The notes: generated by a model not told the origin, from the letters alone. A DNA stretch of 64,000 bases from Macrolepiota albuminosa (GCA_027475525.1 JAMWFC010000043.1:124001-188000); one strand, 5' to 3'. Positions 11,081-22,783 are shown, numbered from the stretch's first letter. Made by a program: numbers and translations.

Positions 11081-13500
11081 CTAATCCTCTGATTTCACCC
11101 TCTTCAATCTCCCTGTGCAGAATAAAAAACGGCGACTAATATCGTAAAGTTGCAGCACTCACCTTCAATCCCATCAATGCCATTATCAACCACGCGCTTC
11201 AAGTGCCCCTGTTCACGTCTCAACAACCTGGGATCACGTACAATAGGCGGAGAAGGCATCGACTCCGTATCTCGAGGTCCTTGCTTCACATATACATTAT
11301 GGGCTGCCTGTGTCGTCCGCAAATCCCTACCAACCCTCGGATCGCGAACCTGTCTAGCTGCACTAGAGACGGGTAATTGGGCACGTCCATGATTTATTTC
11401 TTGCACTCTAGGTTTCCCCTGTATACCCCTACGTATCAATCTCGGATCGCGTGTCCGAGGTAGAGCAGATATGTGATGGTCATCTTGCGGCTCAGCTTTA
11501 ATTCTAACATCTGTTGCAAGTCCTTCATCTCCTTCGTTGGAGGAAAGAGTCATCGAACGGTACTGATATCGCCTTGGGTCTCTCGGCCTCTCTGAAAGTG
11601 GCAGAGATAACGACTCATCCTGGGGTTCAAGTTTGATTTGTGCCCGTGTGCTCTCTGGATTTGACCTATAACCATTTTCCCCAACCTCCCGGTGAAAACG
11701 AAGTGGATTGCCTAACAATGCATGATTAGTCGATAGCCGTAGTCTCTGGAGAGTGATTCCCAAAGCCTTACCAGCCCCCTCGACCTTAATGGCCACAGAG
11801 GATGTTGTGGCAGGGAATGAATTCGATATCTCTGTTGGGAGATCTGCAAGTGCGGCTAAGAGTTCCTCTGAAGGGCTATACTCTCCGTCTACTCGTGAAC
11901 TTGTCGTCAGTCTTTTCAATCAAAGACCAACGCTGAAAAGGATTTCACCGTGTGAATCGTTTTGCTCTTCCTTGATTGGGACTGGGAAAAGTACGTGTTC
12001 TACCGGTTCTTCTTTCTTGACTGCTGTATATGCTGGAGAATTGTGAACTACATTAGCTCTTGAAGGATTGATCAATTCTACTGGGAGATCCGCAAGTGCA
12101 GCCAAAAGTTCTTGTGAAGGACGATATGCGCTGTTTGCTGGTGAATTTACCGTCAGCGTTTCAAAAAACAGGTCCACGCTGAAAGATCTCACCATGCCCC
12201 TCCTCTTGAATGGAGACCGACTGGTAAGGTACGTTGTCCACTGGTTCCTCTTTCTTAACCGGTATAGAGGCCAGAAAGTCGTCAACTACATTGGCTATAG
12301 AAAACTCGTTAATCCACCATCCTTGATTGAACAGACTTCATTGAAGTACGAACATGGGCCAGAACGATGCCCGTGCGTCAAGGCAGGTCCAAGGTGGTTT
12401 ATTGTTTCCTTTAAGCCATTTACTGAATTAAAAGCGACATGAGATTCGGGTTCAGACCAGGTTGTGCAACTTGCCAGAATCTGAACGTAAATCTTGTTCT
12501 TGCTTGGGCTTCAAATCCAGAGACGCAGTTCTGAGTAAATGTGTAGCATCATTGTCTGCAATGATAGAAGTATCAACATCTGTGGGACACAGAAAAGGCA
12601 TTTCCAATACCCTCTTCGTACGGGTCCCTCTTCTTCACAACTGGTTTTGCTTCATCTTCGCGCGGTCGTAATAGAGGTGATGGTGTGCGTCGCTTTGTAT
12701 CGATTGGAGGCTGATCAAATCTTGTTAATCACGTCAAGATAATATTAGAAAAGAAACGCTACCTTCTGCGAGAAATAGGAACGTCAAAACAATGGGTCTC
12801 TGTCAAAAGAATGTCGTAACGTACTAGATCATCTGGAGCAGCAATCACTAGAGGGGGTGCTGCGACAGTAGGGCGTTTGGCATAATGAATATGAATTGGG
12901 GGAAGTGGAGCGGGTGTTGGAATAGGATAATTTTCTTTGAAAGGTAATATGCTTATGTCGTAGCCTGAGGGATATCTGGCTGTCCAACCTAGTTCAATCA
13001 AGATCAGTCGCTGCAAGTAGGATACGGAATGAAATAGCATACTGCGCCGCGTAGGGTCATTCTGCGTTTCGTAGTCATATTCATAAATGTATGACACGGC
13101 CTCGGTATCTTCGTAAGGGTGTATCAAGAATCTTCGGTGAGCATGTGCCCCAATGTATGGCTGTATGTCAACCGACTCAGAAAGTTCAACGATGATGTTA
13201 TTATGCTGTAAATGAGGCTCCGTTAAGTGACATTGCAAACTACAACGAAACTGACTGTTCCTTGGGTATAAATGGTCCTAACCGTTTCTCCGGGATAATC
13301 ATCTCTAAGCATAAACTGGAACCATGCAGCAACATTATTGATGAATTCAGGGTGTAGCGTCCGTCTAGCAGGCCAAGGGTCTATAACAACAAGAAACTTC
13401 GCGTCGGGAGCCTATATCGCGAGAGAAGTTAAGTAGCACACAGTCACTCATTTGCGCCAAAGCTTGCCTTATACTTCTTCAGTTTCTTTATTTTCGCCAT
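11081..13500 (-). CDS. Large hypothetical protein with RDPR repeats and psi-K-x-E motifs
   Basis: Family not recognised. ATG at 13500 gives a basic start MAKIKKLKKYK, then a GC-AG intron (13412-13467) and a folded-looking domain (FLVVIDPWPARRTLHPEF, AAWFQFMLRDDYPGE). The next intron ends in CACTTAAC...TTTACAG, leading to VELSESVDIQPYIGAHAHRR. The middle and C-terminal parts are low complexity: at least two copies of SxELLAALADLPxE, repeated KKEEPV/IKEEQ/IKLEPQDE/IKAEPQDD segments, and four RDPR blocks (about 11590-11230). The last intron is 11113-11162 and the protein ends VKSED at 11081. Internal junctions between 11900 and 12770 are only approximate. The motifs suggest a nuclear protein that could be sumoylated; that is inference. 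Confidence 0.6.
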
Positions 13501-14147
13501 TGCAAAGCCTTTCTCAACGACTTGTCCTTGGAAACGGCTCTACTAGGGCAGAACGTTTGCGAAGGAAGTCCAGACCAGAAGTCATGGAAAGCATGGCAAT
13601 CTATTTGATCGTATTTAGACAACCCGTGAAGATCTTGAGATCCTGAGATCCCACCTCAACGAAAGACGATCTAGGGGAAAGCTCACTCAGTTACTAACAA
13701 TGAGGAAGCTTTCTCTCTCAAGTGGTTTCTCGATCAACTTTACCTTTTATTCTCTCATATTTATATTGGGACAAGGATACGAAAGTCTAGTTGGCACTAT
13801 TCATTGCACCTAATCGTGCTTTGTTCCATCCTCAGAAGATTCATATGATACTATTCATATTGACTTCAACATGAGAAGCATCTCACTAAGTAGACAGCCA
13901 AGGGTTTTAGGTTATGCATAACACAAGCTAAAGAAATCCATGGGTTGTCAGCAGAGGAGCAAGGGAAGCCATCAAAGCTTGAGTGGTGAAAGGCCATAAC
14001 TATTAATTAAATTTCTTGACTTTCCCTTTCTTCCTCTGTCCCCCAGCCATTAAAAAAGCTATTCCAGGTGACACATTCCATGTCAGATTCCATCAGCCAA
14101 GTATCCAAATAAATTCAAACGATGGTATATTGAAGATCACAGATCTT
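13501..14147. other. Intergenic region between two minus-strand genes
   Basis: About 650 bp with no convincing coding potential. It should hold the promoter of the RDPR-repeat gene on the left and the 3' untranslated region of the SH3 gene on the right. No clear TATA box or repeat was seen. Confidence 0.4.
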
Positions 14148-14942
14148 CTAAAATATAGCACGCACGAGACCACCACCAATAGCGGCACCTATGTCCAATC
14201 AGCATCGCGTCCGTCCAGAATCGTTGAACAAAGAAAAATAAAGTCGAAAGACGCACCAGCACCAAACCCAACACCGCCCGCAGCACTATGTGCCATCGTA
14301 TTCCCATACTCCCCAAACTTACTCTTCTTCTGTTCCCTCCCGTTCTGCTCCTGCAGCCCGATCGAATTGACACCCTGCCCTGGCGGTGGAGGCACATCTC
14401 GTCCATGATGAACGGCGCCAAATGGTCTATAGGGGGTTTTACTTCCGCTTGTCGTGCTATTCGTTACAAAGGGTGCTTGGGACACAGAAGGTGTGGGAGA
14501 GGGGGAGAGCTTTTCGACATAGGAAGAGGGGAAGAGACCTGAACGACCATTGATGGTGCCTGTCCACCAATCTGCGTTGTTTTCTTCAGTGATAGTTATG
14601 ACATCTCCCGCAGCAAATGAAAGATCATCTCCCTACGTATTGGTGTTAATTTCCATCAAGCCGAGACAACACAAGATTACAAACCTCGTTATTCTCATTA
14701 TACGCCCACATCGCCCTAGCCTTCACCTGTTGTGACCGCTGCGGCAGTGCAGGTGCACGTGGGGGAAGCGCACGGGGTACAGGTACGCCTACAACAGCGC
14801 GAGGAGAGGAAGAAGGGAGCTTGGCGATAAAGGCATCAGCGTCTGTCGACGAGAGGCAATTCTGCTCAACAAGAAAGTCGACGTTGGCTCTGATCTGTGA
14901 TACAATGTGTGAGAGGAAAACTGCTGATTCTGTGTTGGACAT
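14148..14942 (-). CDS. SH3-domain protein of the Lsb1/Pin3 type
   Basis: Three exons, complement(14148..14188, 14257..14632, 14685..14942), 224 residues. An N-terminal helical segment (residues about 1-50, ending FIAKLPSSSP) and a proline-rich linker precede one SH3 domain (about residues 73-126: ARAMWAYNE, then GDDLSFAAGDVITI, DWWTG, GLFPSSYVE). The tail is rich in Ser/Pro/Gly and ends GAGAAIGGGLVRAIF, a C-terminus I associate with fungal homologues of yeast Lsb1/Pin3. In yeast these proteins bind the WASP homologue Las17 and influence actin patches and prion formation. The start is MSNTES at 14942; an in-frame upstream ATG at 15017 is less likely. Confidence 0.85.
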
Positions 14943-15445
14943 TGAAAGGTGGTTTCTGTTCCTGAAGTTTGAATCAATATATATGTACGGCGCGGTACAA
15001 GTGGCTGTGTCTCCCACAAGTCAACGCATCCTTGATTCCGGCCCCCTATAACGGAATCAACCATCAACTAAAAAGCATCTTTAATCAATCCATTTAAATG
15101 CCACTCCCTGGAGACATCACAGTCTAATCAAGGCTACTACGCCTTCTTCCGTCATGTTAGACGGGAGGAACATAATACCGAGACCCGCGCGCTTGAGTTG
15201 AACTCCGATGTCTCAATAACAAAGATCAAAGTTACAGCAAAGCACTGATATACTTCGAAAAAGTCCTCATGGGCACTAAATGACGTCTCTTGTTTATGAT
15301 TTCTATCTAGCTCAAGCCGTCTTCTTACTGTATGAGCGAGCCTTCGGGATTTCTGGAAAGTCGGATTACATCGTTAAGCCCCTGCGGAATATTACGTTTA
15401 CACCTTTATCCTTGATCTGAATATCATCAAAATGAATGCTCGTCC
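14943..15445. other. Intergenic region upstream of the SH3 gene
   Basis: About 500 bp; no coding region supported. It lies between the 3' end of the kinase gene and the 5' end of the SH3 gene, both on the minus strand. Confidence 0.4.
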
Positions 15446-17894
15446 CTATTTATCGTCATATACGACGCCAGAAAGCAGGGATTCCAACTCTTCCAAGGAT
15501 GAGAGCAAGTCCCGAGATGCATCATCTTGCGCGTTTCGAAAACGCATGGCCGTCTTCGCCCACTCTCCCGGTGGACGAACATCAACTGGTATATCGGGAT
15601 TAAGCCTCAAAATTATGGCAGCCATATTAGGACGCTTCGAAGGCTCAAAATCCCAGCAATCTTCCATCAGTTCCCACATACTGTTGCTCAGTCCGTGCTC
15701 TGTCCAAGCAGCGTCATCGTCCTTTGGTCGGGTTGGTTTCTTCCCTTGCATTATATATAAGACGACAGTCATTTGGTTTGGAACTTCGTGAAATGGAAGG
15801 CATCCAGTGAACATCTTGTTAGGATTAGTTAGTATTTCAGCAGCATGATCAGGTTTGGAACTTCGTGAAATGGAAGGCATCCAGTGAACATCTTGTTAGG
15901 ATTAGTTAGTATTTCAGCAGCATGATCAAGCTTGTACCTCATAACAGACGCTTGCCCAGGCAAACACGTCACTCGCTTTGCTGTTGCAAACTTTTTTGGT
16001 CGCGTCTTCAGAGCCTAGGAGTTCGGGGGCTTGCCATCGGATGGTTCCTCCCTTGGAAGCTACTGTTGATTGTGATGTCCACTGAGGATTTGGGAATCGA
16101 TCACGCTCGATACCCCGAAATCACCTAGACATGCCCTACCAGAGCTGTCAATAAGAACATTCGACTTTTTGAAGATGAATATATATATCAGTAATTTTCA
16201 TTGATCTTGTGGCCAATATAAAAGTACTTACTCCTTTCAAGTCCCCGTGGACAATGTCATTTTGGTGCAAATACTTCACCCCAGCTGCCGTGTCCGAGCA
16301 CTGGAGAAAAACTCAGGATGTATGAAATCTGGGGAGATATAAGGCATACCAACAGTAATCGATTTGCCTCGGGATGTTCAACCAGATAGTCTTCAAGGTT
16401 TCCATTCGAAGCCCAACGTGAAACAAAAGATATACGCAGACCAGCCTTGAACTTGATGAGACCATAGAATGGGAGTATATTTCTATGTGATAGCTGGCCC
16501 CAGAGAATAACCTCTCTTGCATAAACCTTCAAGTACGAATGAGATTATCTGCACAACACTAGGCAAATGATCAAGGACGAACTTTGGCTATATGTTCAAC
16601 CTGTGTTTTCTGGTATACCCTTATTACCTTGTAGCACAATTCTTCACCTCGAGAGATTACTTTATAGATATCAGCAAAACTTCCCGAATCTACTGGATCG
16701 GCTGCAGCTGTGGGTGGGGGACCTTCAAGAAAGAAACGGGAGGGGTATAGATTTCTTCGCTCGGAGAGCCTCCTCATTGCAATGATTAGTTGGCCACGGT
16801 CTGGAAAAGCTTCGTTATCTAAGAGCTTTCCAGTTGATGAAGCTTAATTTGTATACATGTGTCTCGATGATCGAGTCACTTACCAGTTGAAATCCATCCA
16901 GAATTTTCTGAGCATCAACTCCACTAACAGACAAAAGGTGCCTGTATAGCTCGACTGTCTTGAAAATATTGTGGAGGATGGTTTTCATTACTTCTATTTT
17001 ATCAACCAAGAGGACCGCATGCGCTGGAAAAGGACAAATTGAGTTACAAGAGAGGTAGCATTATCATGGTCTGACCAGCTAAAGTTTGGCTTGGAACCTG
17101 CAAATGGAAGGTACTTGTGTCTAAAGTATCCTGCGTAGCATCGGATAGGTCCTGATATCTGTAATCCCAATAAGCTTCTCTCAAAGAATGCTGCAAGGCA
17201 CCTCAACCTGTTCTCTACAGTGTTGCCTTCGTATCGCTTCGCGCTTGAAGGAAGCCTAGCAATCTGTTTTCCCTGTTCCTTGAAACTTACGCTACCTGGC
17301 CCACGGATATTCGTGACAGTAGGGCGCAGGTGATTGACAACGGGCCGCCGTAGTGAGGTAACAGACGCCTGATATAGAGAAACAGGCAAAGGATCCGCAT
17401 TGTCACCCTCAGCGACAAGTGTCGAGCCAGAACCTCCTGAACTGCGTGAATCCAGGCTGGAATTTAAGGAAAAGGAGTGAGAAGAGTGCGCGGGCCCGAT
17501 TTCCAAAAGGGAGTGAGAAGGGTGTACGGGCTCTACATCCAAGGAAAAGGAGTGAGAAGAGTGTGTAGGCTCGAGAACATCCGAGAATTGGCGGTCACGA
17601 TTTAAACCATTCGACAACGGGTCTATGTGTTCAGACAATGAGCGGCCACGGTTAGAACCATTGAACAGCGAGTCTAAATTCGAGAATGAGACGTGACGAT
17701 ATGGGTCTCTATCTCCCGAGAATGAGGGGACAGTAAACTGCGGTGTTAGATCTTCCATGAGGGGTTGGGAAAAAGTAGGAGAGCGAGGCGCTGCATTAAT
17801 ATATAAGGGTGGCAGTTACCAGAGCGCCCAACCAGGATCGTACTTAGCGCCCTTTGTTCTTCATGGGACAGAAGTCGTCTGTACACGAGTTCCA
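15446..17894 (-). CDS. Protein kinase, TKL-like, with long disordered N-terminus
   Basis: The first exon starts at ATG 17894 (MELVYRRLLSHEEQ) and joins in frame to an exon with a Ser/His/Pro-rich disordered region. A helical segment follows around 17000-16820, then the kinase domain: glycine-loop region GSFADIYKV, lysine in CYKVI, helix C region and GQLSHRNILPFYGL, hinge SRWASNGNLEDYL, catalytic loop HGDLKG (about 16230), GDFGVSS, the APE motif as WQAPELLG, and a C-lobe ending in ELMEDCWDFEPSKRPNM. The stop is at 15446. At least six introns are present. The domain pattern is that of the expanded agaric TKL kinases. A perfect 77-bp tandem duplication at 15775-15928 spans a branch site, an acceptor and the start of an exon. 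The gene is divergent from pICln with 108 bp between the start codons. Confidence 0.82.
15775..15928. repeat. Perfect 77-bp tandem duplication in the kinase gene
   Basis: Copies 15775-15851 and 15852-15928 are identical. The unit holds an intron 3' end (TACTAAC branch, AACAAG acceptor) and the following exon start. This is one of ten duplications in the window with the same 77-bp period. Confidence 0.97.
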
Positions 17895-18002
17895 TCTTAG
17901 GCAAAAACGCAACAGTGCTGAACCGGTTCGGTTTGGTTTCTGCCGAAGTTTTTGTTTTCCAAACCCTAACCACAATCCAGGTGTATCTTTTTCCTTCTAA
18001 CC
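17895..18002. promoter_or_regulatory. Short bidirectional promoter between kinase and pICln genes
   Basis: Only 108 bp separate the divergent start codons. I see a CCGGTTCGG-containing stretch and a pyrimidine tract before the pICln ATG, but no assignable factor site. Confidence 0.5.
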
Positions 18003-19092
18003 ATGTCTCCTGTAAACCCCATAACGCCCATCTCGTCGCTCCCTACCTTTGTTACGCCAGAACAACACGCAAACCTGATTTCCTCCACGCCCTCGTCGTT
18101 TGCAGACATTCCTCCTGTCCTCAAACACTCCCAACCCAACGTCCGCATCACTCTCGATCCCCCCGTCCAAGGCTTCGACCCGACTGCTACTACAGATGGT
18201 ACTTTATACGTTCTCACAAGGTTCTTTCCTTTCTTTATTGTTTTTTTTTCCTATCATCTAACTAAAACAACACAGTGTCCTCGTGTACTTCACGGCATCC
18301 GGACAAGGCTTCCAAATCCCCTACCCGTCAATAACGCTTCATGCCATCTCCCGCTCCGGCTCTTCTCCCTCAATCTACTGCCAACTCGATGCAGGCGCCG
18401 CACCAGATGCAGACGTAGAAGATGAGGATGCAGACACGCTTCTCCAAGAGCTCTCCATAATTCCCCAAGACCCTGCTTCTCGTACGTCTCTCCACATTTT
18501 TTTTCGTTATCAACTCTTAAGTCATAAATAGTCGATCAAATCTTCGAAGCTCTCTCAACTTGTGCCGCCCTCCACCCGGACCCAGATGCCGATCTCGACG
18601 ACGAAGAAGACGACGCAACAATCGATCGCGATCCGCTCTCTACGCCCTTTGATACCTTCAACGGTTCAGCAGAGGAAGAGCTGAGCGAAGTAGGCCGGGT
18701 GCGCAGCGATTTCTCAAATGATCCTCGGTATCATCCCTACTAGAACTTTTTCTTTTTTTTTTATTTCCATGTCCTGTCCTCGAATATTTCCGGTTTCGTT
18801 CTTGGCTATAACTTCGATTGCGATAATTTGATACATGTACGTCGACGCGTAGGCTGCACTCGCACACATGGAATCGATAATCTACGATCCGTTCGATCAT
18901 GACGATGAAGATGCATATGAAGGAGAGGATGGGGATGGGGAGGAGCTGCCGCCCGATTCCGAGGACGATGATAAAAAAGATGTCTTGGAAGACGCTGATC
19001 AAGAAATTGGTTCGAAGGGGGAGAAGGGGGAGAAGGAGACGGAAGCGGTCCAAGCAGTCGCTGAAAACAAACCGATTTCCAAGGCTACTTGA
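18003..19092 (+). CDS. pICln homologue (methylosome subunit, Voldacs domain)
   Basis: Four exons, 18003..18220, 18276..18481, 18532..18698 and 18853..19092, 276 residues. The PH-like pICln fold is seen as GTLYVLTSVLVYFTASG, GFQIPYPSITLHAISR and SIYCQLDAGA, followed by a long acidic insert and a helix AALAHMESIIYDPF. The tail is very acidic, then Lys/Glu-rich. In animals pICln chaperones Sm proteins and presents them to the PRMT5 methylosome. Exon 3 could instead run on to a donor at 18728, but only the donor at 18699 keeps frame into exon 4. The length fits the family. Confidence 0.85.
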
Positions 19093-19662
19093 ATCCAAAA
19101 AACGCACAATATCTTACGTTCTCTCATGTATCACGCGCTACGCGTCCTCAGTTCAATTCCACTTGTTCCTTCCCATCAGAAGTATTTTTTTTTAGTTCGA
19201 AAAGACTCAACCGCCAAGTTGCCAAAACTACCATCATAAAAGTGCCCATGATCACTCGTACCAAATTCATCCGAATCCTGCTCACAAAGTTTGTTCTCAT
19301 TGTTCTTGGATCACTGATCGAACGCTGCACCTCTATCCATTCCCAAAATTAGAACTAGTACTTATTTATCAGTCTCATCAATACTGCGGTCTTTTCTTTA
19401 CCATCTCCAAGGCTGTTCTGATGCATCTGGAAGCTTTGGCCCCCGCCTCAGAAAATGCATGAAATTGACCAAAATTTTGGCTGCAACCAATTTCTCGTGG
19501 GAAAAACTTCGGAGATGTGTTTTTAGGCTTATTTCAACATTCTGAGTCTGATTCTGATTCTGTACTTAGTTAAGCTAAAAAAAATTCCCATTCCCGAGAT
19601 AGCAACTTAGTTGACTTTGCTTGTCCGCGACTGTATCCGGCCGGAGTTGACTTGATCTCCTC

Positions 19663-20286
19663 CCGGACCCGTGGGGACTCGGAAACAACCGAGCAGTATC
19701 TATAATGATGTATACTGTCACAACTTCTGGTCACTACTGCTCTTGTCACTACCCACTGATGACCCCAAAGCCCTTCTCAGAAATAGTTCGTCTTTTGTTG
19801 TCGAAGTCGTCGAAGCCTGTATGTCGAGTTCTAGTCTTTCTGCTGCTGCTGTTGACCATTTGTCAGATCCCCCCTCAGATCCCCCCTGAACTAAATGCGT
19901 CATTCACAATGGATGAACTGCTTGCTGAGAGGCAGGCAGCCGAACAGGGAGTCCGCGATTTATCCGCTTATATAGGTCGGATCGACGAATTCCTCCTCAT
20001 CCTGAGGCACTATCCTAGCATTGTAAATCTCGTATTGTCTGGTTCCCTTCAAGTTGCTGAGGTTGCTTTTTCTAGAAGCGTGCCCTTGAAGAGAATAATA
20101 AGAAGTGATGCTTGAACGCCGCTGCGTCTGCTCACTTGAAGACCCACCAGTTCCACGTAGTAGCCCTTCATGTGGTATCCTTCTCTGACATTATAAGATG
20201 TATATACCATGCCTCCTAACCCTGAGTCGGAATGGCAATTATAAATACTGCTCGGTTGTTTCCGAGTCTTGGTCCCCACGGTCCGG
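19663..20286. mobile_element. Non-autonomous element with about 45-bp terminal inverted repeats
   Basis: Left repeat 19663-19706 and right repeat 20238-20286 are inverted copies with a few differences: CCGGACC, GTGGGGAC, then CTCGGAAACAACCGAG followed by CAGTATYTATAAT. CTCGG-AAACAA-CCGAG is itself a hairpin. The 624-bp length and lack of a transposase suggest a MITE-like element. A target duplication is not obvious. A 0.2 kb plus-strand coding-like stretch (from about 19909, MDELLAERQAAEQG, to 20115) lies inside and may be a captured fragment. Confidence 0.6.
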
Positions 20287-20605
20287 ATCATGTGCAGTAC
20301 TTGATTGTATTGCCAATGCTGTCTCAGATGAATTGTGAGGCCCTAGACCTCCTCAGAGACTGAATATGATAGCGCCCATATTCAGGTACTATTATTGGCT
20401 TTCATTCCAACAAATTCAAGCCTTCTTTGAGCGCCAAAGCCTGAGGCCTGAAGTTTAAGCTACCATGTCTAGTATCTCGTACCTCTCACAATTCGCATTG
20501 CACAACCAAAGTCCAAAAAGACATTATATTACATCAATTATATTCATTCTTCCGTCCCTGACACTTTCTTGTTGGCAGCCAAAAATTAAGACTTCTTTCA
20601 TTTAT

Positions 20606-20690
20606 TGGGGGCACCGCGGATCGAACGCGGGACCTTCAGAACTCGAATTTCTACTTCAGTCTGCTGCTCTCCCAGCTGAGCTATGCCCCC
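20606..20690 (-). tRNA. tRNA-Phe(GAA), intron-containing
   Basis: Acceptor stem GGGGGCA/TGCCCCC with discriminator A, D-arm TAGCTCAGCTGGGAGAGC, T-arm GCGTTCGATCCGC. The anticodon loop CTGAAG is followed by a 12-bp intron and the 3' half of the anticodon stem; the mature length is 73 nt. There is a G-A mismatch at 27:43. A T5 run lies just downstream on the minus strand. Confidence 0.92.
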
Positions 20691-20970
20691 TTGTGTGTAT
20701 CAATTCAATAGAAATTATATGTTGTATGTAGATAGATTTAAGAGTATACCTGAATGCTGAATTGAGTTGCTGGGAAGCCTCTCATCGACCATTTGACAGC
20801 CCTTGAGTATGCAACATACGTTGACACACACACACTGGACGTAAGTGCGCCTTGAGCTTTTTGAGCCAACTTCTGCCATATTATCTGGGCTTGACTTGTT
20901 GATTATCGGACCTCATCCCGAAGTCCGATGACTCAGTCCTTTGCACCCGACCTTTTTTTTCTCCACCTTC

Positions 20971-22017
20971 ATGGCTGATTTCGCAATTCCTCCCGTCTCT
21001 GAGGCTGTTCTCGACTCTTTTTCTCCAGTTAACCGCGCTTGTATAAAACGATTAATAGTGACTTCGCGCGAGCGGCCCGATCTGTCCGTTAGTCACCTCT
21101 CAACAAGTCTTGATCGTGCCGGCTGACGCGATCTCAACGTAGTTCAAGTTATCCTCAATCTAAGCTCGGTGCTGTCCTCATTCTCCTCTATGAAGAAGCC
21201 GGAGAGTTACGCGTCCTGCTGACGACGCGCTCGAAAACCTTACGAACACCCCGGACAAACCGCACTGCCCGGAGGCAGGGTGGACGACACAGATACAGAT
21301 TTTATTGAAACTGCTGTGAGTTTTACGATTGTATCGCTACAGGACTACTGTAACCGACCCCGAACTTATGGTTGCGACAGTACCGTGAAGCTCACGAAGA
21401 AGTTGGCTTGCCACTAAACTCGCCAGATGTTTTTACTGTCGCTGTGTTGGAACCGGCAATTTCACTATACAAAATCGTAGTAACACCCGTCGTTGCCATT
21501 CTCACGCGACCTTCACTGTTAAATGAATTGAAAGCAGAGGAAAGTGAAGTGTTCTGCATCTTCACGCATCCCCTCCAAGCAGTTTTGGATCCTACGCTCG
21601 CCAGGTCTGAACAATTAGCCGACATCGGGTCCGAAAATTGGCCTTACGAAGTCGAACTCCACGTACGCCCTTTTCTGAAACGAAGGTTACGACCCTGTTA
21701 AAGCCCATTTAGAGTACATCAGATTCTTCAGTAGCCCTCTTGGGGAACATGATGTACCGGATGCACCGATTTAGAAGTTCGGCCTCTCCAATTAAAGGAC
21801 TGACTGCTGACCTCCTTGTAGGTTTCTCTCTTCCACTGAACGTCAATTTGTCAGTCTCATTGCGTTGTTCGTGCGTTTACAGATCCAAACAGCAAAGATC
21901 GTATTCGGTCATGACCCGACATACGAACAATACGCAGCAGGACAATTGCGGAAATTCAAGCAAATTAGTGCACTCGTTATCAACGGGTCTAATCAAATCA
22001 AAGAGTTGTCAGGATGA
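20971..22017 (+). CDS. NUDIX hydrolase, peroxisomal CoA diphosphatase (Pcd1/NUDT7) type, with an apparent frame break
   Basis: In this family the enzyme cleaves CoA or oxidised CoA. Exon 1 starts MADFAIPPVSEAVLDS. The catalytic exon shows AVLILLYEEAGELRVLLTTR, then HPGQTALPGGRVD, and after an intron ending at about 21381 REAHEEVGLP, which together form the Nudix box with REAxEEVG. Further exons carry a C-terminal part with MYRMHRFRSSASPIKGLTADLL and GHDPTYEQYAAGQLRKFK, ending at 22017. Between TTRSKTLR and HPGQ (about 21243-21250) the frame changes inside one exon without splice sites: about two bases are missing relative to the expected Arg-Thr-His-Pro. Either a sequence error or a recent inactivating deletion. 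No 77-bp duplication is present here. Confidence 0.75.
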
Positions 22018-22783
22018 GATGCGCTCTGTACTCTATCTTTTTTTTTCTTTTTAGAAAAAGACGAGATCAACAAACCAACGACCTATCTTTTATACTACTT
22101 TTGCGAAGAGAAGCAAGAGATAAAGATTGCTATGACGGCCTCCTACTCCAGGATGGCCTCGCTTTTACCTGTAGTTCATAGAAGCGTCTGACACGTTACC
22201 TGAACGTGGGAAGTGTTAACATTACTCGACAGACTGTCATCTAATTCAGTCTCTTCTGGAGATTGCCTATCTTTTTTTGATCGCTTAAACTCTGGGTCCT
22301 TGTGAAGCTGTGCCATGGCATGTCGGAACTGATCACTCGCCGAGTCTAAGTTGCACGCAGCTAGCTTGCTAACCGGTCCGTCCGGTTATTGGATCCGGTT
22401 CTGCATTTTTAACACTCCACCTCTGCCCACGAGTGTGTATATTTTTCCACTCCCGTCAAAAAAATCTATGTCAATCTGACCGACTGAATATTCTCTACTT
22501 GCTTGAATCAGGAGCGAGTACAGCTCCTGAGCCAGAAAGATCATCCCACTCACAAATGGCCATCATCGATGGTATCCTCGATATACGGTGGCCTATGTTG
22601 ACATCCAGTCTGAATATAGCAGCGTTCTCACGTCTATTTCGTGATGAGGCAGTACAGATTTTTCCACTTTAGAAAGCAATGTAAATGAGATTGGCCATTT
22701 GTCTTCTTCCTTGTCCATCTCTGTCCTTCGACCTCTGGCATTATCTGTCAAACTGTGAAAGCCTTAGACACGACTACTGCGTA
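22018..22783. other. Intergenic region, nothing assigned
   Basis: About 770 bp between the NUDIX gene and the membrane-protein gene. Short open frames at 22433-22672 show no recognisable domain. A likely promoter region for the downstream gene. Confidence 0.35.
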
